A DNA stretch of 64,000 nucleotides from positions 62,001 through 126,000 of the forward strand of contig JAPDFW010000099.1 of assembly GCA_028826165.1 (NCBI GenBank), read 5' to 3'. Shown here piece after piece: positions 11,601 to 21,541 of the stretch; positions within the stretch are counted from its first letter, which is position 1, and the number at the start of each line of letters is the position of its first letter. The notes under the pieces are model-generated. The model saw only the letters and a list, made by a program, of their open reading frames with translations. It was not told where the DNA came from and ran no database searches. The stretch is from Anaeramoeba ignava (lineage: Eukaryota; Metamonada; Anaeramoebidae). The position numbers were made by a program, and so were the translations under genes.

Positions 11601-13446
11601 TTAATAATTTTAAGAAAAAAAATTATTTTTTTATATATTTTTTTTGATACCATTTTTGCTGTTGGATGAACAACTTCCATTTTGGCAAGAATTGTAGCTC
11701 CATCATTTGTAATTAAAACTTCATTTTTCTTGTCTTGAATCATTTTATCCATTCCTTTAGGTCCCAAACTAGTTCGAATTGAATCAGCAACAGCTTTTTG
11801 TTAAAACAATATAAAAAATAAATATAAATATAAAAATAAATATAAATATAAATATAAATATAAATATAAATTAAAATGTCAAAATAAATATAAATATAAA
11901 TATAAATATAAATATAAATATAAATATAAATATAAATATAAATATAAATATAAATATAAATATAAATATAAATATAAATATAAATATAAATATAAATATA
12001 AATATAAATATAAATATAAATATAAATATAAATTAAAATAAAAAAAATAAATATAAATATATAAATATAAAATATAAACATAAATATAAAAACATAAAAT
12101 ATAAATATAAAATATAAATATAAATATAAATATAAAATAAATATAAATATAAATATAAATAAATATAAATATAAATATAAATATAAATATAAATATAAAT
12201 ATAAATATAAATATAAATATAAATATAAATATAAATATAAATATAAATATAAATATAAATATAAATATAAAATATAAATATAAATATAAATTATAAATAT
12301 AAATATAAATATAAATATATAAATATAAATATAAAATATAAAATATAAATATAAATATAAATATAAATATAAATATAAATATAAATATAAATATAAATAT
12401 AAAATATAAATATAAAATATAAATATAAAATATAAATATAAATATAAATATAAAATAAACATAAAATATAAAATATAAATATAAATATAAATATAAATAT
12501 AAATATAAATATAAAATAAATATAAAATAAAATATAAAATATAAAATATATATAAACATAAACATAAAATATAAACATAAACAAAATAAAATATAAATAT
12601 AAATATAAAATATAAATATAAATATAAATATAAATATAAATATAAATATAAATATAAATATAAATATAAATATAAAATATAAATATAAATATAAATATAA
12701 ATATAAATATAAATATAAATATAAATATAAATATAAATATAAATATAAAAATATAAATATAAAATATAAATATAAACATAAATATAAATATAAATATAAA
12801 ATATAAATATAAAATAAACATAAATATAAACTATAAATATAAATATAAATATAAATATAAATATAAATATAAATATAAACATAAACATAAAATATAAAAA
12901 ATATATAAAAATAAAATAAAAATATAAATATAAAATATAAATATAAATATAAATATAAATATAAATATAAATATAAATATAAATATAAATATAAATATAA
13001 ATATAAATATAAATATAAATATAAATATAAATATAAATATAAACATAATATAAATTATAAATATAAATATAAATATAAATATAAATATAAATATAAAAAT
13101 ATAAATATAAAATATAAATATAAATATTAATATAAATATAAATATAAATATAAATATAAATATAAATATAAATATAAATATCAATATAAATATAAATATA
13201 AATATAATTAAAATGCCAATATTATTATAAATATAAATATAAATATAAATATAAATATTAATATAAATATTGTTATAAATAAAAATGTCAATGTCAAATA
13301 AAAATTAAAAATTAAATCAAAAATGATAAAATTAAATTGGTGTAATGAAAAAAAAAATAGAAATTTAAATTACCTTTTGCTTGGATTATATTGTTTAAAC
13401 GAACATCTTTTGATTTTTCTTTTTCTTGAAAATTCTTTTTTTCCAT
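8663..13446 (-). CDS. CCT4: T-complex chaperonin CCT subunit delta, eight exons
   Basis: CCT delta is one of eight paralogous subunits of the cytosolic chaperonin ring that folds actin and tubulin. Exons on the minus strand: 13374-13446, 11651-11793, 11469-11577, 11122-about 11275, 10799-11059, 10318-10554, 9834-10072 and 8663-9026. The joins are phase-perfect except into exon 4. Visible landmarks are [16 protein letters not shown] and TNDGATIL, the ATPase motif [46 protein letters not shown]-like [11 protein letters not shown], and a C-terminus ending [11 protein letters not shown]. The total is about 525 residues, close to the family norm. The delta assignment rests on the [22 protein letters not shown] and [15 protein letters not shown] stretches. 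Exon 4 has a damaged 5' end: the residues expected for GIHP are replaced by a duplicated piece of the same exon. The introns are simple-repeat arrays. Confidence 0.9.
9027..9833 (-). repeat. CCT4 intron 7, TTTTAA hexamer array
   Basis: An intron of 807 bases made almost wholly of (ATTTTA)n with AAATATAA interruptions. It begins GTATTT after phase-2 AG and ends AAAATAG before exon 8. Confidence 0.85.
10555..10798 (-). repeat. CCT4 intron 5 with TTTTCGAAATGAATTTTAA units
   Basis: This 244-base intron (GTAATT...GAAG) carries about six copies of a unit containing TTTTCGAAATGAA separated by TTTTAA hexamers. The TTCGAA palindrome gives it the only CpG-bearing repeat in the gene. Confidence 0.75.
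11794..13373 (-). repeat. CCT4 intron 1, AAATAT microsatellite of about 1.5 kb
   Basis: The intron spans 1580 bases, from donor GTAATT (13373) to acceptor AAAAAG (11794). From about 11811 to 13280 it is a nearly pure (TAAATA)n array with short interruptions. Long minus-strand frames of I/Y/F/L residues here are repeat artefacts. It splits the codon for Ala in the conserved QAKAVADS stretch. Confidence 0.85.
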
Positions 13447-13664
13447 TTCTTTAAAAAATTTTTTTTAGTAAGTTCTTTTTAAAATTATTTTCTAAATTAA
13501 ATGAAAATGAAAAAAAAATGAAAAAAAAAAATTAAAAAAAAAAAAATTTTATTTAAAAAAGAATAGATGACTAAAAAAAATGAAAAATTAGTAAAAAAAA
13601 GTAAAAAAAAATTTAATTAAAAAAAATTTTTCATTTTTTCATTTTTCTTTTCCATTTAAAATAA
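13447..13664. promoter_or_regulatory. Divergent promoter of CCT4 and DCTN6
   Basis: A 218-base spacer between outward-facing genes. The minus strand has TTTTTTTTCATTTTTTTTTCATTTTCAT (about 13500-13530) before CCT4. The plus strand has TTTTTCATTTTTTCATTTTTC (13627-13650) ending 12-15 bases before the DCTN6 ATG. Confidence 0.5.
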
Positions 13665-14859
13665 ATGAGTGATAAAATTATTTGTTCAAAAGTTTGGATA
13701 GAAGGAGATGTAAGCATTGGAGAAGGAACAATTATTCATCCTGATGCAGAATTAATAGCTAAAGATGGTCCAATTAAAATCGGAAAAAATAATATAATTG
13801 AAGAAAAATGCATAATTATAAATCAGTTAAAATTTTGCATTTAAAAAAATTTTACAAAAAAATTTTTTATTCAAATTTAATTTTTCTTTTGTTTTTTAAA
13901 CAGAAAAAAAAATGAAAATGATCAAGTTGAAACTTTAGAAATTAATGATTATAATTATTTTGAAGTTGGTTCTTGTAAATTCTCTTTTAAATTGACACTT
14001 TTATTTTCAAATTTAAAATTAAAATTCATTTTGAAAATTAAAATTTAAAATTAAAATTCATTTTGAAAATAAAATTAAAATTAAAATTCAATTAAAATTA
14101 AAATTAAATTTAAAATTAAAAATTCTGAAATTAAAATTAAAATTAAAATTCATTTTAAAAATTAAAATTAAAATTAAAATTAAAATTAAAATTAAAATTA
14201 AAATTAAAATTAAAATTAAAATTAAAATTAAAATTAAAATTAAAATTAAAATTAAAATTAAAATTAAAATTAAAATTAAAATCAATATTAAAATTGAAAT
14301 TAAAATTAATATTAAAATCAATATTAAAATTAAAATTCATTTTGAAAATTAAAATTAAAATTAAAATTGAAATTAAAATTAAAATTCATTTTGAAATTAA
14401 AATTAAAATTAAAATTAAAATTAAAATTAAAATTCATTTTGAAAATTGATTTTGAAATTTAAATGAAAATTCATTTTGAAAATTGATTTATAAAGATGTT
14501 GAATCAAGGAAAATAGGAGATAATAATATAATTGGAATATTTTCTAATTTAGGAAAAAATATAACTCTTCAAAATGGAGTTGTAATAAATCCAAAAGTGG
14601 ATCTTTCAAATGAATCAATGATTCTTAAAACAAACACAATTGCTTTTCAAAAACCAGAAATTCATTTTCATGAAATTCCAAATCAAGAAAATGTAATCAT
14701 TTTTTAATCAAAAAAAAAAGCAAAAAAAAAATTCACTTTTTCTCAATTATTTTTTTGCTTTTTTTTTTTGGAATTTAGTTTAATCATGAACAAATTGTTT
14801 CTCATTTAGAACGTTTAAGAAAACTTCTTCCTCAATTTCATGAATTAAAAGAAATTTAA
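13665..14859 (+). CDS. DCTN6: Dynactin subunit 6 (p27), four exons
   Basis: Exons 13665-13825, 13904-13974, 14496-14692 and 14779-14859 join in exact phase (2, 1, 0) to a protein of 169 residues, against about 190 in animals. The sequence is a left-handed beta-helix of hexapeptide type: VWIEGDVSIGEGTIIHPDAELIA, GPIKIGKNNIIEE, FEVGSYVESRKIGDNNIIG, LGKNITLQNGVVI. It ends in a helix (HLERLRKLLPQFHELKEI) like animal DCTN6. The protein belongs to the pointed-end complex of dynactin, the dynein cofactor that couples the motor to cargo. Intron 2 (13975-14495) is a TTAAAA hexamer array. A frame from 14483 that reads IYKDVESRK is an artefact of missing the acceptor at 14494-14495; splicing gives SYVESRKIGDNN, the conserved version. 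Confidence 0.9.
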
Positions 14860-15011
14860 TTGAAAGAAAAAGAAAAAGAAAAAGAAAAAGAAAAACAAAT
14901 CAATTATTTTTTTTTTGTTAGAATTCTCTTTTATACTTTTTAATTAAAAATCGGAAAAAAAATTTAAAAATAACTTTTCATTTTTTTCTTTTATTTTTTA
15001 TTTTTAAAAAA

Positions 15012-17003
15012 ATGAATTCAAAAAAAAATTCGAAAAAAAAAATTACAAATTTTAATCCAAGAATGCATAGAAATAATTACTATAAAAATAATAAACCTAA
15101 TTTTCAAGAACTTGCTGAGAAATTTCCTTCTTTAAAACCTCAGTAAATGAATAAAATAATAAAATAATAAAATAATTTTTTTTTCTTTTAATTTAAATTG
15201 AAAAATTTTTTTTAGTGTTTTTTTAACAAAATTTAATTTCCCAACAATTGATTGGAAAAATGAAGATTCTTTAAGGTAATTAATAAAAAATAAATCAAAA
15301 AAGAAATATTCAAAAAGAAATAATTTTTGGGAAATTTGATCAATTATTTGAATTGGCAAAAAAAAAATTTTTTTATAATTTTTAGAGAATTAACAAAAGC
15401 TCTTTTATTTGTTGATTTTGGAATTAAAATGGAGATTCCAAACGATAGAATTATACCAACAATAACTTCTCGGTTAGTTTAATTTTAAATTGAGAATGAA
15501 ATAAAAATAAAAATAAAAATAAAATTTTTTTGAATAAGCAAATAAAATTTGTTCCTAATCTTTTTTTAAACCGGCAAAAAAATGTTTTTTTAATTTATTT
15601 TTGTTTTAGATTGAATTATATATATTGGCTTCATGATTTAGTGGGAGAAAGTGAAGAAAAAGAAATAAGTGGAATTGATATTGGAACTTCTGCTTCTTGT
15701 ATTTATCCTCTTTTAGGATATAAACTTTTCAAATGGAGATTTGTTTGCAACAGACATTGACGAGAAATCAATACGTTTTGCACGAGAAAATATCGAGAAA
15801 AACGGATGGAGCGAATTTATCAAAGTGCGATTTATGGGGAATCCAGATCAAATATTTACAGGAATAATTGAGAAAGATGAATATTTTGATTTTTCAATGT
15901 GTAATCCACCTTTTTATGAAAATGAAAAGGAAAAAAAAGATCGAGAAATTGCAAATAGGAGAGCTACATCAGGAGCGCTTTTTGAAATCACAACAAAAGG
16001 AGGAGAAAAAGGGTTTATTTTTAGAATGATTGATGAAAGTATTTTGATCCAAAATCAAATCAAATGGTTTTCTTCAATGGTTGGTCGAAAATCTTCTTTG
16101 AAACCAATTTTAAAAAGATTAAATCAACTAAATGTGACTCAAATAAAAAGAGGTAGATTTTTTCAAGGAAAGATTGTTAGATGGGCTGTTGCTTGGAGTT
16201 TTTTTGATGAAAAGGATTTGTCAAATAATCTGAGTCGATCAAAAAAAAGGAAAAAAGATTTTGATTCTCATTATTTAAATGAAAATAATTTAGGAAATCA
16301 ATTAGGAAATGAAAATCAAAATCAAAATCAAAATCAATTAGAAAATGAAAATCAAAATGAAAATCAATTAGGAAATAATTTAGGAAATGAAAATCAATTA
16401 GGAAATGAAAATCAATTAGGAAATAATTTAGGAAATAATTTAGGAAATGAAAATCAATTAGGAAATCAATTAGGAAATAATTTAGGAAATGAAAATCAAA
16501 ATCAAAATCAAAATCAATTAGGAAATCAAAATCAAAATCAAAATCAATTAGAAAATGAAAATCAAAATCAAAATCAAAATCAATTAGGAAATCAAAATCA
16601 AAATCAAAATCAAAATCAAAATCAATTAGGAAATAATTTAGGAAATGAAAATAATTTAGGAAATCAATTAGGAAATGAAAATCAAAATCAAAATCAAAAT
16701 CAATTAGGAAATCAAAATCAATTAGAAAATGAAAATACAAATCAAAATCAAAATCAAAATGAAAATCAAAATCAATTAGAAAATGAAAATACAAATCAAA
16801 ATCAAAATCAATTAGGAAATCAATTAGGAAATCAATTAGGAAATCAATTAGGAAATCAATTAGGAAATCAATTAGGAAATCAATTAAGAAATCAATTAGG
16901 AAATGAAAATCAATTAGGAAATAAATTAGAAAATGAAAATCAAAATCAAAATCAAAATCAAAATGAAAATCAAAATCAAAATCAAAATCAAAATGAAAAA
17001 TAA
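15012..17003 (+). CDS. METTL16: METTL16-type RNA N6-adenosine methyltransferase with a frame break and LGN-repeat tail
   Basis: Exons 15012-15142, 15216-15275, 15386-15472 and 15610-17003 are phase-consistent. The start NPRMHRNNYYKNNKPNFQELA matches the METTL16 RNA-binding N-terminus. Then come SRLNYIYWLHDLVG, the SAM-binding GIDIGTSASCIYPLLG, ATDIDEKSIRFARENI, the catalytic NPPF tetrad (CNPPFYENE) and IVRWAVAWSFFD. METTL16 methylates U6 snRNA and stem-loops in mRNAs. In the conserved core the frame breaks at the T4 run 15726-15729: as read, KLFKW... stops at a TGA, while with three T the frame continues KLSNGDLFATDID into the rest. After the catalytic domain, about 250 residues of N/Q/E with LGN units (ATTAGGAAATCA type) occupy the place of the C-terminal VCR regions of animals. 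No second copy is in the window. Confidence 0.85.
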
Positions 17004-17445
17004 AAAATGAGAATAGAATTAATTTAATATTTAATTTATAAATTAATTTAAAAATATAATTTAATATTTAATTTTATTATTAAAATAATAATTTAATGTT
17101 TTAGATTTAAATATTTTATTATTTAAATATTAAACATAAAAATATAAAAAATGAGAATATAATTAATTTAATATTTAATTTATAAATCAATTTAAAAATA
17201 TAATTTAATATTTAATTTTATTATTAAAAAAATAATTTAATGTTTTAAATTTAAATATTTTATTATTTAAATATTAAACATATGAATATAAAAAATTAAG
17301 AATAGAATTAATTTAATATCTAATTTATAAATTAATTTAAAATAATAATTTAAAAAGAAAATTAAACTAATTATTAATTTAAAATTATTCTCATTTTTTA
17401 TATAAATTTAATTAAATTTTTTTTTCCTTTTTTTTTTAAATTTTT
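17004..17445. repeat. Three-copy satellite of about 145-bp period
   Basis: The motif GAATAGAATTAATTTAATAT recurs at 17011, 17155 (one change) and 17300, a spacing of 144 and 145 bases. Each is followed by the same A/T-only sequence through ATTTTATTATTTAAATATTAAACAT. The array lies between the METTL16 stop and the promoter of the next gene; nothing coding is seen. Confidence 0.8.
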
Positions 17446-17482
17446 TTTTTTTCATTTTTTTCCTTTTTTTTTAAAAAACAAA

Positions 17483-19020
17483 ATGAATAATAATAATAAT
17501 AACAACCAAAATGAAAAAGAAAAAGAAAAAGTAAAAGTAAAAGTAATTAAAATTGAATTTGCAAATGAAGAACAAAAAAAACAAATAACAAAAAAATTTA
17601 ATTGAAGATTATTCAAAACTTTTAAAAGGAAATTCATTTCATAATTTTTCAATTTTTGTTGAGAATGAATCAAATCCTGAAATTAAAGTTCATAAATCAA
17701 TTTTATCTTCAAGATCTCCTTTTTTTGCTAGATTTTTAAGAGAACAAAATGATATTAATGAGATTTTTAAATCAATTTAATAAAAAAGAAATGGAATCAA
17801 TTTTAAGTTATATTTATTATGGAAATACTTCTTTTGAGAATCAAGAAGATCTTCTCCAATTATTGGAAATTTCAATTTATTTTAAATTAAATTTATTGAA
17901 AGAAATTATTCAAGAAAAAATTTCAAATTCAATTAATTATTCAAATTTTTTCCAATTATTTTTCCAAAATCGAAATTTAAAATCAAATGAAATTGAAATA
18001 AAATGTTTTGAATTCCTAAATCAAAATTTTTCCCAAATTCAAAAAGATGAGAATTTATTCAGTTTAACTAAAGAAGAAATAATCAGATTTATTCAATTTA
18101 AACAAGAAAAAAAAGAGATTTTTGAATTAGATTTTTTTCAGTTTTTAAGTGAATGGATGAAAAAAAGTAATAAAAAATTAAGGGGAAAGAAATACAGGCA
18201 CAAAATGAATGTAAAAAAAAGATTATCTCATTCTTTTTTTTCATTATTTGATAAAGATTCAATTTCAAAAAAAGTTTTTAATAAATTAAAAGAATCGGAT
18301 TTTATTCTTCCTAAGTCTTTTTTATTACAGAAAATGAAGCAAAAAACGAAATTCTACAAGAATTTTCCTCAATTTTCAGATTCAGAAATTGAAGATATTA
18401 GATATGCTAAGAAATTGAAAAAATGGATAAATGATAATGAATTCTTTTCCAAAATGAAAAAAGGATATTCAGCAAAAAAAGATGGATTTAATTGTCAAAA
18501 TTGGCATAAAGCAGTTGATAATAAAGGAAAAACATTAGTTATTATCAAAACAACAGATAATTATATTTTTGGAGGATTTACTCAAATTGGATTTACAACT
18601 GATAAATCAAAATGGAGTAAAATTCTTCAGAAAGAAAATTTTGATTATATCACAGATCAAAATGCATTTATTTTCTCATTAAGAAATGATAAAGGAAATC
18701 GAAAACCAGAAAAATTCTCAATTAAAAAAAATGACACAAAATACGCGATTTATTACGATTATTTCAATCATGGTCCAGCTTTTGGAGGAAATGCTGGTTC
18801 GGGTGATTTTATTTTAGATTCCAATTTACAATCTGGTTGTTCAAAATTTGGTAATAGTTATAAGTTGCCTAATAAAGCTAATTTTCAATCAAAAGATCAA
18901 TCTAATAGTTATTTAGCTGGTTCTTATGATAAATGGGTTGTTGATGAACTTGAAACTTTTTATTTAAAATTTTCAAAATTAATTTTCTTTTTTTCCATCA
19001 TTTCAATTTATTCAAATTAA
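17483..19020 (+). pseudogene. BTB-BACK-TLDc protein gene A with three frame breaks
   Basis: An N/K-rich start is followed by a BTB domain (FHNFSIFVENE, VHKSILSSRSPFFARFL), a BACK-like helical region, a basic linker and a TLDc domain (KWINDNEFF, NWHKAVDNKGKTLVIIKTTD, YIFGGFTQIGF, YLAGSYDKWVVDELETF). BTB-BACK proteins are usually cullin-3 ubiquitin-ligase adaptors; TLDc domains occur in oxidation-resistance and V-ATPase-binding proteins. The reading frame breaks at the A7 run 17590-17596, at the T5 run 17764-17768 and at the T5 run 18957-18961. Each is repaired by one base fewer. The last break removes the family's normal ETFFI-stop end and adds a 15-residue hydrophobic tail. It is more diverged than the array copies at 24.8-32.8 kb and has a distinct linker. 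It may be a pseudogene or a gene with assembly errors. Confidence 0.65.
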
Positions 19021-19204
19021 ATAAGAAGAAAAGATCTTTTAAAAAAATTTCAATTTTTAAATCCAATAAAAATCATTTCAAAACAATTTTTAAGCAAATA
19101 ATATTCAATTTAGTTTTCTTTTGTTAATTTGTTTTTTGGTTTTTCCACTAAAAAAAAAGAATAGAATAAAAAAATTTTTTTAAATTGAAATTAAATTTTT
19201 ATAT

Positions 19205-21177
19205 CTAAATTTTTATATTTAAATTTTTATATTTACATTTTGGAAGTTCAGAGAATTGTTTTTTTTTATTATTTAGAAGTTGGATAATTTGATTGTCAGA
19301 TTGTGAATAATAAGCACAATGTAATGGAGTCCATCCCTAATAATTTTTATTTATAAATTTCAATAAAATTCATTATCTAATTTTAAATTTATTAAATCAA
19401 ACTGAAAAATTACCATCTTTTTTTAAAAATTTAATTTATAAAAATTTAATTTAATTCAATTTAATAATCAATTCAATATTCAATTCAAAATTCAATTCAA
19501 TATTCAATTCAATTTTCAATTCAAATTCAATTCAATTCAATTCAATTCAATTCAATTCAATTCAATTCAATTCAATTCAATATTCAATTCAATTTAATTT
19601 AATTCAATTCAATTCAATTCAATATTCAATTCAATTCAATTTAATTCAATTTAATATTCAATTTAATTCAATTTAATATTCAATTTAATTCAATTTAATA
19701 TTTAATTCAATTTAATTCAATTCAATTTAATATTTAATATTCAATTCAATATTCAATTCAATTCAATATTCAATATTCAATTCAATATTCAATTCAAATT
19801 CAATATTCAATTTCAATTCAATATTCAATTCAATTCAATATTCAATTCAATATTCAATTCAATTTAATATTCAATTCAATATTCAATTTAATATTCAATT
19901 CAATTCAATATTCAATTCAATTTAATATTCAATTCAATTTAATTGATCAAGATTACATTCTAAAATGATATCGTTTTTACATATTTTTTAAAATTTAAAA
20001 TTAAAAATTTTGATTAATGTCTTAAAGAAAAAAATACATTTGAAACATCAATTTTTGCTCCAATATAAAGTAGAGCTTCAATAATTTCAATATTAGGATC
20101 AAAAATACAAGCAAAATGAAGTGGAGTATCATTCTATTTACAATTAAAAATTTACAATTAAAAATTTACAATTAAAAATTTACAATTAGAAATTTACATT
20201 CTATTAATAATTTTAAATATTTGGAATTATTTTAAATCTTGAAATAAAATTTACAACCTTTTTATTCAAATAAAAATTTAAACAAAATAACAATGAAATT
20301 TTAAATAAAACATCAAAAACATTTGCTTCAGCTCCTGAAAAAATAAGAATTCTTATTATTTCAATTCCTGCACTATATCGGCATGCATAATGAAGTGGTG
20401 TCCATTTCTGAAATTAAAAATTATTAAATTTCAAATTAAATCGAAAAAAACAAAATAAAATTTACAAATTCCTTAATTTTTTTACATTCAAATTTCAAAT
20501 AATTTAATTTTAGATTTAGATTTATATTTATATTTATATTTATATTTATATTTATATTTATATTTATATTTATATTTATATTTAGATTTAGATTTAGATT
20601 TATATTTAGATTTAGATTTATATTTATATTTAGATTTAGATTTAGATTTAGATTTAGATTTAGATTTATATTTATATTTATTTTTACATTCTAAAAAGAG
20701 AAATATTTATAAAAATAAATTAATTTTGTAAAATAATAAAAAAATAAAACAAACAAGAGTTTGATTTGCAATATTTTGATCTTTAAATAAATTTTTAAGT
20801 TCTTTAACAAGTTTATTTTTAATTGCTTTTTCAATTTTATTTTTAATTTCAATTTCAATTCCATTTTCAATTCCATTTTCAATTCCAATTTTATTTTCAA
20901 TTTCATTTTCAATTCCATTTTCAATTCCATTTTCAATTCCAATTTTATTTTCAACTTCAATTTTATTTCCAATTTCATTTTCAATTTTATTTTCAATTTT
21001 ATTTTCATTTTCATTTTCAATTTTATTTTCAATTCCATTTTTAATTTCAATTTTATTTTCAATTTTATTTTCAATTTTATTTTCAATTTCATTTTCATTT
21101 TCAATTTCATTTTCAATTTTATTTTCAATTCCATTTTCATTTTTAACTTCAATTTTAATTTTATTTTTATTTGACAT
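19205..21177 (-). CDS. Small ankyrin-repeat protein with I/E/N-repeat N-terminus, four exons
   Basis: Exons 20755-21177, 20312-20407, 20038-20133 and 19205-19336 all join in phase 0 to 248 residues. Exon 1 encodes about 100 residues of (K)IEN/GIEN repeats, then a short helix (AIKNKLVKELKNLFKDQN). Exons 2-4 each encode one ankyrin repeat starting right after the splice site: KWTPLHYACRYSAG, NDTPLHFACIFDPN and GWTPLHCAYYSQSD. One repeat per 96-base exon is a clean exon-repeat correspondence. Ankyrin repeats are protein-binding; no other domain is present and the partner is unknown. The introns hold pentamer and hexamer arrays. Exon 1 could also be read past its donor to a stop at 20691, giving a hydrophobic tail; I prefer the spliced form because all three acceptors agree in phase. 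Confidence 0.7.
19337..20037 (-). repeat. Intron with ATTCA pentamer array
   Basis: Intron 3 of the ankyrin gene. From about 19440 to 19945 it is a mosaic of (ATTCA)n with ATATTCAATTC and ATTTA variants, the only pentanucleotide array in the window. Confidence 0.8.
20408..20754 (-). repeat. Intron with TTTATA/TTTAGA hexamers
   Basis: Intron 1 of the ankyrin gene; 20505-20690 is an interspersed array of TTTATA and TTTAGA hexamers. Confidence 0.75.
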
Positions 21178-21267
21178 TATTTTATTTAATTTAAAAAGAA
21201 AAAAAAGAAAAAGAAAAAAATGAAAAAAGAAAAAAGAAAAAATAAATATAAAATTTTTTTTTATTAT

Positions 21268-21375
21268 AAAGCGCTCATCCAGTAAGAATAGTTTTCATGA
21301 AACAAGGTAGTTCGTTGGCAAACAAACTACTTGAATCTTGTCTTCAACCGCAAATTACAATAATCATCGCGCTTT
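21268..21375. ncRNA. Candidate structured non-coding RNA (possible box C/D snoRNA on the minus strand)
   Basis: This 108-base island has markedly more G+C than anything around it and no useful open frame. It is bounded by a perfect 7-base terminal inverted pair (AAAGCGC at 21268-21274, GCGCTTT at 21369-21375). Inside, GTAGTT and AACTAC (about 21307-21330), nested within ACAAG and CTTGT, form a hairpin. On the minus strand the terminal stem is followed at once by GATGATTA (C-box-like, one mismatch to RUGAUGA) and preceded by GGATGA (D-box-like, one mismatch to CUGA), which would allow a kink-turn. It lies between two divergent protein genes. No tRNA T-arm or 5S-like motif is visible. The class is uncertain; that it is an RNA gene is inferred from base composition and pairing. 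Confidence 0.5.
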
Positions 21376-21541
21376 AATTAATTTATATTAATTTATATTA
21401 ATTTTAATTTTATTTTTTATTAAAAAAAAAAATAAAAAAAATGAAAAAAAAAAATTAAAAAAAAAAATTTTTTTATTTCTTTTTCATTTTTTTAATTTAA
21501 TTAAAATAAATTAATTAAATAATTTTTATCTTAATCTAATA

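Noticed and set aside
11740-13184. Long minus-strand open frames rich in I, Y, F and L
   Set aside because: They translate the AAATAT microsatellite of CCT4 intron 1, and three overlapping frames are equally open.
21268-21375. tRNA or 5S rRNA identity for the non-AT-rich island
   Set aside because: No acceptor-stem/T-arm layout (GGTTCRANNCC) or 5S internal control region is visible; length and closing stem fit neither.
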